Source: a virus
IMG/VR virus record: IMGVR_UViG_3300050821_008818
Coordinates: 1 to 64,000 of that record
Length of the DNA: 64,000 nucleotides
Strand: one strand, 5' to 3'
Program-made: the position numbers and the translations under genes
Shown here: piece by piece, positions 48,306 to 57,807 of the stretch
Position numbering within the stretch: the first letter of the stretch is position 1
Layout: each line of letters opens with the position of its first letter
The notes under the pieces: generated by a model
The model's database searches: none
What the model saw: only the letters and a program-made list of their open reading frames with translations
What the model was told of the DNA's origin: nothing

Positions 48306-48602
48306 TCAAGCCGCAACAGCGGCGTCTGTAGATTGAACACGCCAAAGTGCGTTCGAAAAATACACAGGAACACCGGTTCCCAATCCAGCACCCTCACCGA
48401 CCTTTCGCCCGTTAGTGGCGTAGGCTCTCATGCCTTCACTTCCCGCTGGAAGCGTGGCAACTGTGAATGTATTGAGGCCTTGAGAATCGAGAATGTCCTG
48501 AGTTACACCACGCAAGACACCGGGGGTAATAGCTCCCACCGTATTGTCTGCAAGCGACGTTCCTATTTCTGTCGTAAGAGCTGCATATGTTTTAAGCGTC
48601 AT
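48306..48602 (-). CDS. Small fibre-associated protein
   Basis: A 98-residue product with TLKTYAALTTEIGTSLADNT and VLRGVTQDILDSQGLNTFT, similar in style to small tail fibre connector proteins of phages. It lies between the Gly-rich tail fibre and the giant protein. Role inferred from position. Confidence 0.6.
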   Translation of the reverse strand: MTLKTYAALTTEIGTSLADNTVGAITPGVLRGVTQDILDSQGLNTFTVATLPAGSEGMRAYATNGRKVGEGAGLGTGVPVYFSNALWRVQSTDAAVAA

Positions 48603-48616
48603 CTAATCGTTTCCTA

Positions 48617-50377
48617 TTAACCAAATTCAATCACAACAATCAATCCGTCGCCGCCTGGTTGTCCCGGAATGCTAGGTGCGTGCGCCGAACCGCCGCCGCT
48701 TCCATTAGATCCTATTGTTGGATTTCCACCAGGAACATTACTACCAGCTGCGCCGCCGCCCGCCCAGAATGATGAGCCTCCGCCTCCTCCTTGATTGCCA
48801 CCGGTTGGATATTCACCGGCGCCACCCTGCAACCACAAATTTCCAGCAAGGCCCGTTCCGGGAAGAGTGTCGGCGAAGCCGGAAGGCCCCCATCCTCCAG
48901 GACCGCCGGAAGCCTGGCAGTAAATTCCAAATATGGTAGCACCGCCGCGATATCCGCTTAGTGTCGGTACTGTCTGCTGGGCGCCACCGTGTCCTATTGT
49001 AAAGGCAACAGAAGCCACTCCGACCATAGACATGAATGTAAATGCTGTGCCTCCGCCCCAACCGCCAGCAGCATTATTTACTGGGCCAGCGCATCCCGCA
49101 GATCCGCCGCCACCCGTCGCCAACACGATAGCTGAACGCGTGCCAGTGGTTGGAACATATGTTCCTGAATATCCAACTGTGAACGGTGTGAGGAACTGAA
49201 CATTAAGGAGGGAAAGAGTTAAACCATTTCGGATATTGGCAAGGAGTTGCGCCCATGTCTCAACGCGGTGATGAGTATCAGCTGCGCTGTAAAAACCAAA
49301 CAGATCTGTATTGGCGATGATCGGCTGATCAACCAAACCTGGCAAATACCAATTGACGACGGCACCTCCAGTTACGTTGATGCCTTCTCCAGAACTTGCC
49401 GATAGAGACCCGACTGCCGTAGCAATCTTTGAGTTCATCAGTCGATAAGAGGTGCCATCCCAATTCAGGTGCATCATAAAATTGCCAGGAACGTCGCCGC
49501 TGGCAATTGCTGCTCCTGATGCATGAATTACGGAATAAGGACCTAAAAGACCGGCCGAACCTACGATCGTAATGACCATAGCGCCGGTATTGGTAAAGTT
49601 TATCCTTCTGACGAACAAATTAGCAGGCTGCGTAGAAGGAACGGGGATAGGCGAAACGACTATCCCGTTACCTGCTCCAGCATCGATGCACTGCCAATAT
49701 GTACCTTGCTGAACCCAGTAGGGAAGCTGCGGCAATTTTACGAGAATGAATGGCGCCGCCGCATATTGCGATATCTGTGCACTCGTCAGCTGTGTCGCAC
49801 CATTGGCGACGGTAACAACCCACATCCCGACATAGCCAACATCGGGAGCTGGTGTAACTTGGGTTCCTGCGGTTGCCGCGACACCAGCTTTTGCGACTAG
49901 GCTTATGAGACCTTGCCTCAAAGTAGGCTGGGATACGCCGGAGCCAGCGGGGCCACTAAATGGAATAAGCGGATTTGCAGAATTGAAATAAGGCAGCACC
50001 TGAGTGCCGGTATCTTGTTCTGAGAACGCCGCTTCGATCAAATAATTGATCGCCTGTCCTGATGTCCCGGGCGGGATTAGCGTGAGATTGACAGCATCAA
50101 GGCTAATGCCTTGTTTGATTATCTGATGAACAGTATCAAGTGGAAGTGAACTCCAGGAGGTGCTATCTACCGGCTCAAGCTGATATATTGAACCAGGATT
50201 GATCGTCACCGCGAGGGATGCTGGAATTGTTGGAATACAGCTTAGGCCATCTACTACGGTGCTTGTTCCGAGGATACCCTGCGCGAGATAGCCCTGCGCT
50301 ATCATCTTCGCTTTCTCGGCCCCCAACCAAGTGGTAGCTGTAGGTTGCTCGGTCGGGTAGACAGTAGTCCTATCCAT
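48617..50377 (-). CDS. Tail fibre with Gly-rich tip
   Basis: A 586-residue protein. The N-terminal 120 residues look like a phage attachment region (QPTATTWLGAEKAKMIAQGY), the centre is beta-rich, and residues from about 430 are a Gly-rich receptor-type tip (VLATGGGGSAGCAGPVNN, GGGGGSSFWAGGG). Likely binds host receptors. The terminator at 50391-50415 separates it from the upstream spike. Confidence 0.75.
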   Translation of the reverse strand: MDRTTVYPTEQPTATTWLGAEKAKMIAQGYLAQGILGTSTVVDGLSCIPTIPASLAVTINPGSIYQLEPVDSTSWSSLPLDTVHQIIKQGISLDAVNLTLIPPGTSGQAINYLIEAAFSEQDTGTQVLPYFNSANPLIPFSGPAGSGVSQPTLRQGLISLVAKAGVAATAGTQVTPAPDVGYVGMWVVTVANGATQLTSAQISQYAAAPFILVKLPQLPYWVQQGTYWQCIDAGAGNGIVVSPIPVPSTQPANLFVRRINFTNTGAMVITIVGSAGLLGPYSVIHASGAAIASGDVPGNFMMHLNWDGTSYRLMNSKIATAVGSLSASSGEGINVTGGAVVNWYLPGLVDQPIIANTDLFGFYSAADTHHRVETWAQLLANIRNGLTLSLLNVQFLTPFTVGYSGTYVPTTGTRSAIVLATGGGGSAGCAGPVNNAAGGWGGGTAFTFMSMVGVASVAFTIGHGGAQQTVPTLSGYRGGATIFGIYCQASGGPGGWGPSGFADTLPGTGLAGNLWLQGGAGEYPTGGNQGGGGGSSFWAGGGAAGSNVPGGNPTIGSNGSGGGSAHAPSIPGQPGGDGLIVVIEFG

Positions 50378-50390
50378 TAAAAAACCTCAA

Positions 50391-50415
50391 TAAAAAACCC
50401 GGCGCGATAGCCGGG
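50391..50415 (-). terminator. Rho-independent terminator between spike and fibre genes
   Basis: On the minus strand CCCGGC-TATCGC-GCCGGG followed by TTTTTTATT. A textbook terminator inside the tail operon; it may reduce expression of the fibre and giant-protein genes. Confidence 0.85.
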
Positions 50416-50441
50416 CTTGTTGATTAATTTTAGAAAATTGA

Positions 50442-52412
50442 TTAGAATTCGATCGCTGTAATCTTCACATTGACAACTTGGGCAGTGAAGGAAGCTGAAT
50501 TAGATTCAAGAGCAATATCTAACCAAATAGCGACACCCACACTTAAGCCAGTAACTATGGCATGAGTCGCAAATGAATTGACAAAATTCTGGCCATCATA
50601 TGTGCATTGCTCTGTAGTACTTATTTGCGTTCCAGTTACAGCAGCTCCATTAACTGGCGCCGTTCCAGTTCCGCGCCTAAGCATGAGAAAGGCACCCTGT
50701 CCCTGACAAGCGGCAGTTGGAGAAAAAACTCCACCTGTAGCGACTACTAAAATTCTACCGGTAACCGATGGGGTTATGGATGCGGTGCTGCCAATTCCCA
50801 TCATTACGAAGGCCGACGCGCTAGTCGTTCCAGCTGGGCTCGTATTTCCGGAATCAACGAAGGCCGCCGCCACCGAGGCTCCTGCCGTGACATTGCCTGA
50901 CGCATCAGTTAGCAGTGTGCCGGCCCCGTAGTGGCTTAATTGCAGCGTACCTCCTATAACGGATTTGGTTTCCGCGGTGGCTGGGAAATTCCCGAGGAAC
51001 TGCTTGGTTGTGCCGGAACCGCCATCAATCATACTAGCAGTAACATTGTCGTTAAGATCGTTACCGATAATTGCGTAATTGTTTGAGGTTCCAGCAGCTA
51101 TCTCGATTCCATATTTTTGGGTCGCGGCCGAAGTTGGCGACTTACCAATCCTGCACGTCCGAATATCGAAGCTGTTTACGTTGGCCGCAACCTTAATTCC
51201 CGAGAGTGTGCCAGATGCCGATGTTGAGTTTCCGCCGATATAACAACCATCAAAAAGAGAATAGGTGCTGGCAGTGGCTTGCAAATTTATACCGGAAAGC
51301 GCATTGTCGAGAATCTGACATCCGTGGAGTTGCGCACTCGTAATCGTACCGGTAGTACCGAAATTCACACCGTTGCCACTGTTCAGTGATGAGCGCAAGG
51401 CGCTAAACCTAACTCCTTGAACAGTTCCGCCGGCTGCGGGGTTGAGATAGATGCCGTCATTCGTACAACTTGCCACAGCGGTGTTATTCACCGTAAGTCT
51501 TTGAACGGTAGTAGTTGCCGGATTTACAATGATGCCATATCCTGTCGAAAGAAAATGGCTGTTGTCCACCCAGCATGAATCTGTAGCTAGAAGCTGAAGC
51601 CCATAGAGAGGTTGGGTCGAGGTCGAGTAAACGAGCACCTTATCAAGGAAATGATTATTGCCGCCGTTTATGACTATGCCAGTGCCCGTCGTCACTTCCG
51701 GATTTTTGACTGTGACGCTATCCAAAACAACATTGGTTGATGCAAGCATATTCACGCCGATAAATGTGCCCTCTATCTCAACTCGAGAAAGAGCAACAAT
51801 CGACACGTCATTGAGTTTGATTGCGGCCCCGGCCGTGTTGACTACCGACGACCAAATGGAGAGATCGGAAACAGAGAGATAGCTGAATAGAGTTGAGCCA
51901 TTACCGAAGCTTATCGTATCTAATGTCGTCGAGCTTTGTTGTATAACACTTACGCCAATTCCGGCGCCCATAAGACGGACGCTACTTTGGACGATTGGAA
52001 TTGTGCCACTGACGAGATATATACCAGGCGGGAAATAGATAATTCCTCCAGTTGCAGGAAGGGCTGATATTGCACTATTAATCGCTCCAGTATCATCAGC
52101 AATACCGTTTCCAACCGCTCCATAACCTACTACATCAATCCACGGCTTGGGTCCCTTGACGGAAAAATTACCGGGGAGAATAGGTGGGACTTGCGTAGAA
52201 GTTAGATGAGCAGCACCGTCAAGTGTCGCGATTCCGTTCGGCGCCCCCAGGGTTGTTAGATTAGGAATACCCAGGAGGCTCAACCAGTGTGCATTATCAA
52301 TCTGAGCAAGTACGGTTGCACTATAAGCCGAGACAGCTGACGCAGGAAAAGATTGCGCAAAGGCGGAGTTAAGATCAGCCGACTTTAAAAGCTGTCCCTG
52401 TTGCCAGATCAT
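50442..52412 (-). CDS. Pectate-lyase-fold tailspike
   Basis: A 656-residue protein: short N-terminal attachment region (MIWQQGQLLKSADLNSAFAQ), a GDGAAHL-like linker, then VVGYGAVGNGIADDTGAINS, the pectate lyase 3 opening, and beta-helix rungs to about residue 500. A C-terminal beta domain (about 530-656) may trimerise or bind sugars. Likely a polysaccharide-binding or depolymerising spike. Confidence 0.82.
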   Translation of the reverse strand: MIWQQGQLLKSADLNSAFAQSFPASAVSAYSATVLAQIDNAHWLSLLGIPNLTTLGAPNGIATLDGAAHLTSTQVPPILPGNFSVKGPKPWIDVVGYGAVGNGIADDTGAINSAISALPATGGIIYFPPGIYLVSGTIPIVQSSVRLMGAGIGVSVIQQSSTTLDTISFGNGSTLFSYLSVSDLSIWSSVVNTAGAAIKLNDVSIVALSRVEIEGTFIGVNMLASTNVVLDSVTVKNPEVTTGTGIVINGGNNHFLDKVLVYSTSTQPLYGLQLLATDSCWVDNSHFLSTGYGIIVNPATTTVQRLTVNNTAVASCTNDGIYLNPAAGGTVQGVRFSALRSSLNSGNGVNFGTTGTITSAQLHGCQILDNALSGINLQATASTYSLFDGCYIGGNSTSASGTLSGIKVAANVNSFDIRTCRIGKSPTSAATQKYGIEIAAGTSNNYAIIGNDLNDNVTASMIDGGSGTTKQFLGNFPATAETKSVIGGTLQLSHYGAGTLLTDASGNVTAGASVAAAFVDSGNTSPAGTTSASAFVMMGIGSTASITPSVTGRILVVATGGVFSPTAACQGQGAFLMLRRGTGTAPVNGAAVTGTQISTTEQCTYDGQNFVNSFATHAIVTGLSVGVAIWLDIALESNSASFTAQVVNVKITAIEF

Positions 52413-52415
52413 TTG

Positions 52416-53378
52416 TTATCCCAAAAGACTTAAATCGAGAAAGAAATCAAAATCGAGTGTCCCGGCCTTAATAGGCGGGGGCGCAATATATACCCAGCAC
52501 GTCACACCGGCTGCGCGTGTGGCCTCGATCGTGTCGTAAATATCTTGATTGGTGACTGTTCCCTGAATTTGCGATAAATCCGCAAGAGCAAACGCGCCAC
52601 CGGTTCCAAATAATCCGTATAGGTACCCAAACCCGTTCGAGAATCCTTTGCTAAATGCTACCCCTAACATCGCAGAAGTAACACCTTGCGGTACGCCCCA
52701 ACCGCCAGAATAAGAATCAAAACCAGCAAGGCTCGGAATGCCGGCACCAATTGGCTCGACTGCCGTGATAAACATGGTGTACGGTAAATCGGCACCCCAT
52801 GCGCCACCGGCGTCAAATGCAAATAGAACGCCCCATCCTCCGCTATCTTGCGGATTCATTGGCTCGAAAATGGTTACTTCGGTTTGCGTTAGGTCCTCGA
52901 CAGCCTGCTCAACGCCATGGCGGGTGACCTTCTCGCGGAAAATTTCCTTCTGAATGGTCGCGATTAACGAGGAATCTGTCTGACTTGGCTTGCGCTTAAT
53001 GCGAAGACCAAAGAAATCATAGGCTGAAAGATCGAGGAAGAAGTCCGACGACGTCGTTAGGCGAGTTTGATTCTTGACGTATTGAAATAGGGAATAGATC
53101 CATGCAAGTCCGTCACCGAGTCCGCCTTTGATTGCGGTTATAAATGATGCGTCTAGAACGTTGAATGAACCGTCGTTCCACCACCCGGTAGGGAGCAACC
53201 GCGTTAAGCGGCTGACCATATCGTTTGAATTGCCAGTTGCAATCGGCGGCGCAGGTGGCGCAACCAATGGCCCGGGCACAAGAGCTGAGGCCGGAAATGG
53301 CGGCCAGACTTCCGTGGACCAAACAAGAGCCTGATATGGGCGCCGCCGGTTTTCCCAAAATGAATCCGGTGCAGCCAT
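52416..53378 (-). CDS. Baseplate/tail protein I-like, with Trp-repeat N-terminus
   Basis: A 320-residue protein. Residues 1-40 (SFWENRRRPYQALVWSTEVW) match the diverged repeat unit of the 1015-residue protein at 1868-4915. Residues 60-200 fit the tail protein I family (LLPTGWWNDGSFNVLDASF ... FREKVTRHGVEQAVEDLTQT). P2 gene order V-W-J-I-H supports this. It connects the baseplate to fibres. Confidence 0.65.
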   Translation of the reverse strand: MAAPDSFWENRRRPYQALVWSTEVWPPFPASALVPGPLVAPPAPPIATGNSNDMVSRLTRLLPTGWWNDGSFNVLDASFITAIKGGLGDGLAWIYSLFQYVKNQTRLTTSSDFFLDLSAYDFFGLRIKRKPSQTDSSLIATIQKEIFREKVTRHGVEQAVEDLTQTEVTIFEPMNPQDSGGWGVLFAFDAGGAWGADLPYTMFITAVEPIGAGIPSLAGFDSYSGGWGVPQGVTSAMLGVAFSKGFSNGFGYLYGLFGTGGAFALADLSQIQGTVTNQDIYDTIEATRAAGVTCWVYIAPPPIKAGTLDFDFFLDLSLLG

Positions 53379-53383
53379 TTATT

Positions 53384-54517
53384 TCACACGACCGTTAGTG
53401 TGCCAATCTTGACCACATTGCGAAGAGTTCCGACGAGATCGATAGTGTTGCCGTTAATCGAAAGTGGCGATATGTTCAGCACACCAGGTGTTGCGTCGAA
53501 GATCACTTGCGCAAGGCGATTGTAATAAAGCGGCTGCCCGAGTGGCAATGTGTTAACGTAATCCAACACTGCCGTACTGACGACGCTAACGACAAAACCA
53601 TGATCATATCCGGCTACGGATGTAAGAATAATACCGATATTCGCGTATATAATTACGGGCGGGAAAACGCCCCACATTACGCCACCAGCGCGAGTTGCTC
53701 CAACAGCAAGAGCCGCATTGGTTATAAAAGTTGCATTTGGTGCGCCGGTCCCGTCGTCGACAGTGACAGTCAGGAACCCTGGATTGGCGGTAAGATCAGC
53801 GTTAACGTTTTCAAGCACAGTCACTTGCGCGCCAAGCTGCGTAGTTGTGACGGAAAACTCAATCGCTGCAACCGTTCCCTTGCTCAGAGCGGCGATAAAT
53901 CCAATGAACCTGCTGCGGTATGCGGCGTCAGTTTCAGATGCGAATCCGTTAGTGAAAGCTATGGCATTAACAACTGTGTCAATGCCAACAAGTGGCGTCG
54001 TGATCTGGCTTAGCGCCCCAGCAACAACGTTTCCAGCCGTGCCAACTGTAGTGCATTGCACGGGAACAGTAATGCTTGCGATGTTCGCAGGCATGTTGTA
54101 ACCGGCTATGGGAGTTCCTACGTAATTGGGATTGCCCAGATCGACCGTGACTGTGAATGTTGCGGTGCCATCAATGCTTTGAATCGTCGCGCCGATCGGA
54201 ATAAATGGCGCGTTCGTTCCGGCAGTATTTCGCGAAAACGTAACCGTTCCAGTAGCTGACTGTGCACCAAGACGCAAAAAATTCCAATCGGCCATCCAGC
54301 TGTCTAGATCGGAACCCTGCGACGTCGATGCACGCGTTAGTTGAGCTATCTGGAGAGCTAGCGCCTGAAGCCAAAGCAAAATTCCGCTGAAGCCTTCAGC
54401 CAATGCCCTAAGGCTTGAACCTATCGAAAAATCAAGAATAGTGTTCGCGCGGCCTTGTATCCCCGTCGCGATGTTCGTCACGATCGTGGTAAAGGATTTT
54501 GTCGGTAGAATCGCCAT
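53384..54517 (-). CDS. Baseplate wedge protein, gpJ-like
   Basis: Start ATG 54517. A 377-residue baseplate J protein: DFSIGSSLRALAEGFSGILL, the beta-rich centre, and GTAGNVVAGALSQITTPL followed by ASETDAAYRSRFIGF, all typical of the family. It forms the baseplate wedge with the gpW/gp25-like protein. Confidence 0.88.
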   Translation of the reverse strand: MAILPTKSFTTIVTNIATGIQGRANTILDFSIGSSLRALAEGFSGILLWLQALALQIAQLTRASTSQGSDLDSWMADWNFLRLGAQSATGTVTFSRNTAGTNAPFIPIGATIQSIDGTATFTVTVDLGNPNYVGTPIAGYNMPANIASITVPVQCTTVGTAGNVVAGALSQITTPLVGIDTVVNAIAFTNGFASETDAAYRSRFIGFIAALSKGTVAAIEFSVTTTQLGAQVTVLENVNADLTANPGFLTVTVDDGTGAPNATFITNAALAVGATRAGGVMWGVFPPVIIYANIGIILTSVAGYDHGFVVSVVSTAVLDYVNTLPLGQPLYYNRLAQVIFDATPGVLNISPLSINGNTIDLVGTLRNVVKIGTLTVV

Positions 54518-54782
54518 CAAATCTTGACTTCTTTGATATGAGCAGATAATTTAAAATAGTTGGGTTAAATGGCGTGACCGATAGACTTGGTTTGCTCTCT
54601 AGAAATAGATCATGAGCAATAAGGGGCGGTAATCGGCGCTCGATCCAGAGCGACAAAGTGGAACGGATCTGATACCACGGCGGAGGCTTGGGCGGTTCAA
54701 ATCCCCCAACATTTAACCCAACACCATCAGACCGCGATCGTAAGAGAGAGCTGCTGGCTACTTCCAGCCGAAGTGTAACCAA
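54432..54782 (-). CDS. Possible small protein between gpW and gpJ
   Basis: An open frame from TTG 54782 to 54432 that fills the 200-base gap between the gpW-like and gpJ-like genes and overlaps both. The unique part reads GGFEPPKPPPWYQIRSTLSL and PPLIAHDLFLESKPSLSVTP. No ATG is available in this frame. A real start is unclear. Confidence 0.35.
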   Translation of the reverse strand: MVTLRLEVASSSLLRSRSDGVGLNVGGFEPPKPPPWYQIRSTLSLWIERRLPPLIAHDLFLESKPSLSVTPFNPTILNYLLISKKSRFDGDSTDKILYHDRDEHRDGDTRPREHYS

Positions 54783-55089
54783 TACTGATGATAAACAGGC
54801 CGCCAGGCTGCTGAACCACGCTAATCGTCGGCGCGGGATTGGGTGCTACCGAAGACTCCAAGGCAATTTGCGAACGCACAATGCTTTCTAGAAATTGCGT
54901 TGTCATCGGCCGACCTATCTTTTGCGGTAGGCCGGCGCCGTAATCTTGGTGGAATACATATCCACCGACGACCGTGAACAAACGGCGCAAAATTCGCTGG
55001 CGTGCATAGATGTCGCCATCTACAAGCGCAAGATCGTGACTGGGGGACAGTTTATAGTCGGTATCCCATTCAAGTGAAGGTTCTGGCAT
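54727..55089 (-). CDS. Baseplate protein, gpW/gp25-like
   Basis: A 120-residue protein: LSPSHDLALVDGDIYARQRI, RLFTVVGGYVFHQDYGAGLP, and IVRSQIALESSVAPNPAPTI, the gp25/gpW pattern. Part of the baseplate wedge that triggers sheath contraction, evidence that the phage has a contractile tail. Confidence 0.8.
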   Translation of the reverse strand: MPEPSLEWDTDYKLSPSHDLALVDGDIYARQRILRRLFTVVGGYVFHQDYGAGLPQKIGRPMTTQFLESIVRSQIALESSVAPNPAPTISVVQQPGGLFIISIGYTSAGSSQQLSLTIAV

Positions 55090-56358
55090 TTAGCAGTACC
55101 TCCAGGACGCACCATTATAAGCCACCGGACAATTTACTGCCGTTGCGCCTCCGCCGGTTGGAATAGCATTGAACGCTGCTGCCGCATTAGAAACTGTGTC
55201 GCTACAATAAACCATCATCCCTCTTTGTGGGGATGCAATGCCTGCTAATCCTGCAATAGTGTAGACGGGAAGTTGTATCCATGACGTTGCGACTGCAGTA
55301 TCAGTTGTAAACCCTTGGGTAACCGTAAGACCCTGAGTTGCTTGCGCAAGTCCGCCCGCACCATCTGATGCCACCTCAAAAGCGCCAGTGCTTAAACCAC
55401 CCAAAACGCTTGCGAGTCCCGAGACGCCAAGCGTGCCGGTGACATTGGTATTCCCATTATGAAGAATGCTTGATGCTGCATCGGTGATCGATGTTCCGGC
55501 CGTACGCGTATGGGTTGTGCCCGCAGTATCACTAATTGAAGTGGCTGCGGTGCGAGAATGTGCAGCTGACGTGTTTGTGATAATCCCGTTGACGAGATCA
55601 AGAACGATAGAATGAGAAGAACCTCCGCCAGATGCCTTGTGCGTTAATGTCTTTGCCAATAGATCAAGGATCATCGTGTGCGTGTTGGTTCCGTCAGTAG
55701 AGGAGTGTATTACGCTATTTTTGGTTGACCTTAATCCACTCGAAAATCCGGTGCTAAACGCGCTACTGTCTGACTTCGGATCCATCGTTATGGAATGGGA
55801 GATTTGAGCCCCATCTGACGCCGTGTGCGTCATCTTCCCGCCCTTGCCATTCGCCTTCGTTGCAGCGGCGGCATAATTTCCCGCTGTCGCACTATGGCTC
55901 ATGTTAGGCTGAGTATTATCAGTCTGCCCGTCGGCCTGCTTTTGTGTTGTCGCGGTTGATAGAGAACCGTCCATATTCATCTTGAGGGAAGAATTGAACT
56001 TCGTAATGTGAACATGCTCGCCTGATTGGGCTTGCGGAGGCATGTCAACGTCAGAATGAAGACGCGCGGCAATCTTGCCGCTTTCGAAATCTCCCTCTTG
56101 ATATCGAACTATAACCTGATCGCCAGTCGTCTTGCCGTCGCCTGGCACGAGTCCGGTAACCGTCCCATAGTTTGGGCCCGCCAAATGAGTTTCAATCGGA
56201 ATTTGCCCGGATTCTAATTGCTCGGGCTGAAACATTACCTTGGCAGTGTAAGTTTTAGGATCGTAACTAGTTACTAGCCCGATGCGCTCATGTCTCCGGC
56301 CGGCCGCCCAGTTCTCAATGCACCGATAAATCATCGGCTCGAGATCGGCGACAGTCAT
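55090..56358 (-). CDS. Baseplate spike protein, gpV-like
   Basis: A 422-residue protein. The N-terminal OB fold (RIGLVTSYDPKTYTAKVMFQ ... GPNYGTVTGLVPGDGKTTGD) is typical of gpV/gp45 spikes. Then come many short repeats rich in Ser/Thr/His (TKNSVIHSSTDGTNTHTMIL), which form a beta-helical needle, and an apical C-terminal domain. It pierces the outer membrane on contraction. Confidence 0.85.
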   Translation of the reverse strand: MTVADLEPMIYRCIENWAAGRRHERIGLVTSYDPKTYTAKVMFQPEQLESGQIPIETHLAGPNYGTVTGLVPGDGKTTGDQVIVRYQEGDFESGKIAARLHSDVDMPPQAQSGEHVHITKFNSSLKMNMDGSLSTATTQKQADGQTDNTQPNMSHSATAGNYAAAATKANGKGGKMTHTASDGAQISHSITMDPKSDSSAFSTGFSSGLRSTKNSVIHSSTDGTNTHTMILDLLAKTLTHKASGGGSSHSIVLDLVNGIITNTSAAHSRTAATSISDTAGTTHTRTAGTSITDAASSILHNGNTNVTGTLGVSGLASVLGGLSTGAFEVASDGAGGLAQATQGLTVTQGFTTDTAVATSWIQLPVYTIAGLAGIASPQRGMMVYCSDTVSNAAAAFNAIPTGGGATAVNCPVAYNGASWRYC

Positions 56359-57404
56359 TCTGCGCTGCGTCCCTCGCCGGCAGTCGCTGCATTGATTATC
56401 ATCGTGTAGCCGCCCATGCCGAATGAATGCTTAATCTCGTCAATCTGATATTGCTGATCGAACGGGCCTGTTCCGGAAAGCTGAAGAGACATTGAGACGT
56501 CGATCGACGTGTCCCCAACGACTTCAGCCTCAAGGTGAAAGGTATGGCGCGTCATCTCTTGCGCCCTCATTTTTGCAAAATTCTGGATTTGATCCTGCAC
56601 GAAAGCAGGAATATGATAGGAGGTAGTTGTTTTGCCACCAGTACCTTGCACGGTTGCGGTATTCTCAAGCATTTTCTTTTTGCGAGAATGCCAGCTTTTC
56701 GCAGTTGTTTCGTTAGTCTTGGCAGCCTGCGCATTGTAGGAGATGGTAAGATGCAGGCAGTCCGAAATCATTGGACTGCCAGGAGTTGGCGGGACATAAT
56801 TGAGGGAATAGCTGCCGCCAGAACTGCCCTGGCTCACGTAGTTGAGAGAAGTTCCCTTGACGAACCAGCGAGCGCCATCTAGTTCGGCGAGTTTATGGAT
56901 AACTGATGCAAAACTTTGGCCGTCCGTAAGTTTCGCGTATTCATCTTTCAGGATTCGGCCGGCCTTAATCATTCCTTCGCCGACTTGCGCCTGAAGGCCA
57001 GCACGCTGCGCCAAGTCCTGAACGATATCGGTTGTCTTCTTATTTACCCATTTTTCGGCTGACTTCATTTCGTGCAGTTTGGCCGAGCTGTCGCGACCCG
57101 TCGCGGTAATTACGCGCTGGGTAAAATCGAAACTGACGTTGTCCAACTCTCCCTGAACTAAGGTAGAACCGTTTACGATGATGCTAGCACTTGTTTGGCT
57201 GCCGCCGGCGAGTGCGCTAAGAGCGCCTCCATCCATCGGCAGATTTGCGGTGAATGTTGCGCTTCGCCGTGTCGCCGTTTGACAAACTTGGCCACTGGTA
57301 AGCAAGAACTGGCCGCCGCAAACCAGATAGGCGGTGTGCGGCTTAACGCCAGTCGAGATCGCCAAATTACGCCCCCAAGATACCGCTCGTATCCGTAGTG
57401 TCAA
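56355..57404 (-). CDS. Tail hub protein, gpD-like
   Basis: A 349-residue protein of the late-control-D/gp27 type: VQGELDNVSFDFTQRVITAT, VQDLAQRAGLQAQVGEGMI, SVIHKLAELDGARWFVKGTS, and GPFDQQYQIDEIKHSFGMGG. It forms the hub between tube and spike. The first 38 bases overlap the LysM gene; a start slightly downstream is possible. Confidence 0.82.
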   Translation of the reverse strand: MTLRIRAVSWGRNLAISTGVKPHTAYLVCGGQFLLTSGQVCQTATRRSATFTANLPMDGGALSALAGGSQTSASIIVNGSTLVQGELDNVSFDFTQRVITATGRDSSAKLHEMKSAEKWVNKKTTDIVQDLAQRAGLQAQVGEGMIKAGRILKDEYAKLTDGQSFASVIHKLAELDGARWFVKGTSLNYVSQGSSGGSYSLNYVPPTPGSPMISDCLHLTISYNAQAAKTNETTAKSWHSRKKKMLENTATVQGTGGKTTTSYHIPAFVQDQIQNFAKMRAQEMTRHTFHLEAEVVGDTSIDVSMSLQLSGTGPFDQQYQIDEIKHSFGMGGYTMIINAATAGEGRSAE

Positions 57405-57597
57405 AAAGAGCCGGTATAGCTATTTGCGTCAGTCCGTTGATCCACGGATCGACAAGATTATTTTCCTTAGCCAGCACGGGCCAATACATGGCATTGCCAA
57501 GCTCTGTCGCAGCAATATGAAACAAAGTCGTGTTTGAAACCAGAATAGTCCGGAACGGAACGGCCTCTCCGACATAAGGTTGAGCGACGGTTGCCAT
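57367..57597 (-). CDS. LysM-like tail protein, gpX-like
   Basis: Start ATG 57597, with AAGGA 12 bases upstream (an ATG at 57609 touches that site directly). The 76-residue product has LFHIAATELGNAMYWPVLAK, a LysM-type fold as in P2 gpX, which connects tube and hub. Short length is typical. Confidence 0.75.
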   Translation of the reverse strand: MATVAQPYVGEAVPFRTILVSNTTLFHIAATELGNAMYWPVLAKENNLVDPWINGLTQIAIPALFDTTDTSGILGA

Positions 57598-57609
57598 TTG
57601 AACAAACAT

Positions 57610-57807
57610 TCCTTATATAAAACTGGTGAGCGGCGGCGTGGAAAGCAGACACGCCTTGATAATTTAGCAATCAAAGCCGCACCTTGAAGAGCGACGGGCC
57701 TTTAACCCGGAAGTGCGGGGAGTTGGTGTACCCCCTGCGGCACGACAGATGCTAAAGGCCGCGGTAGCTCAGAAGAGGTAAGCCGGGATAGCGTCCGGCC
57801 CGCTCAC
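57610..57807. other. Structured gap in the tail operon with tRNA-like fragments
   Basis: A 198-base gap in an otherwise packed operon. On the plus strand GCCGCGGTAGCTCAG (57758-57772) looks like a tRNA 5' end and D-arm, and CGGGCCTTTAACCCG (about 57695-57709) like an anticodon arm, but no full cloverleaf can be folded. GC-rich hairpins are present. No convincing gene. Confidence 0.4.

Noticed and set aside
57758-57805. tRNA gene starting GCCGCGGTAGCTCAG
   Set aside because: No T-arm (TTCGA loop) or CCA-end partner follows; the D- and anticodon-like arms cannot be closed into a cloverleaf.
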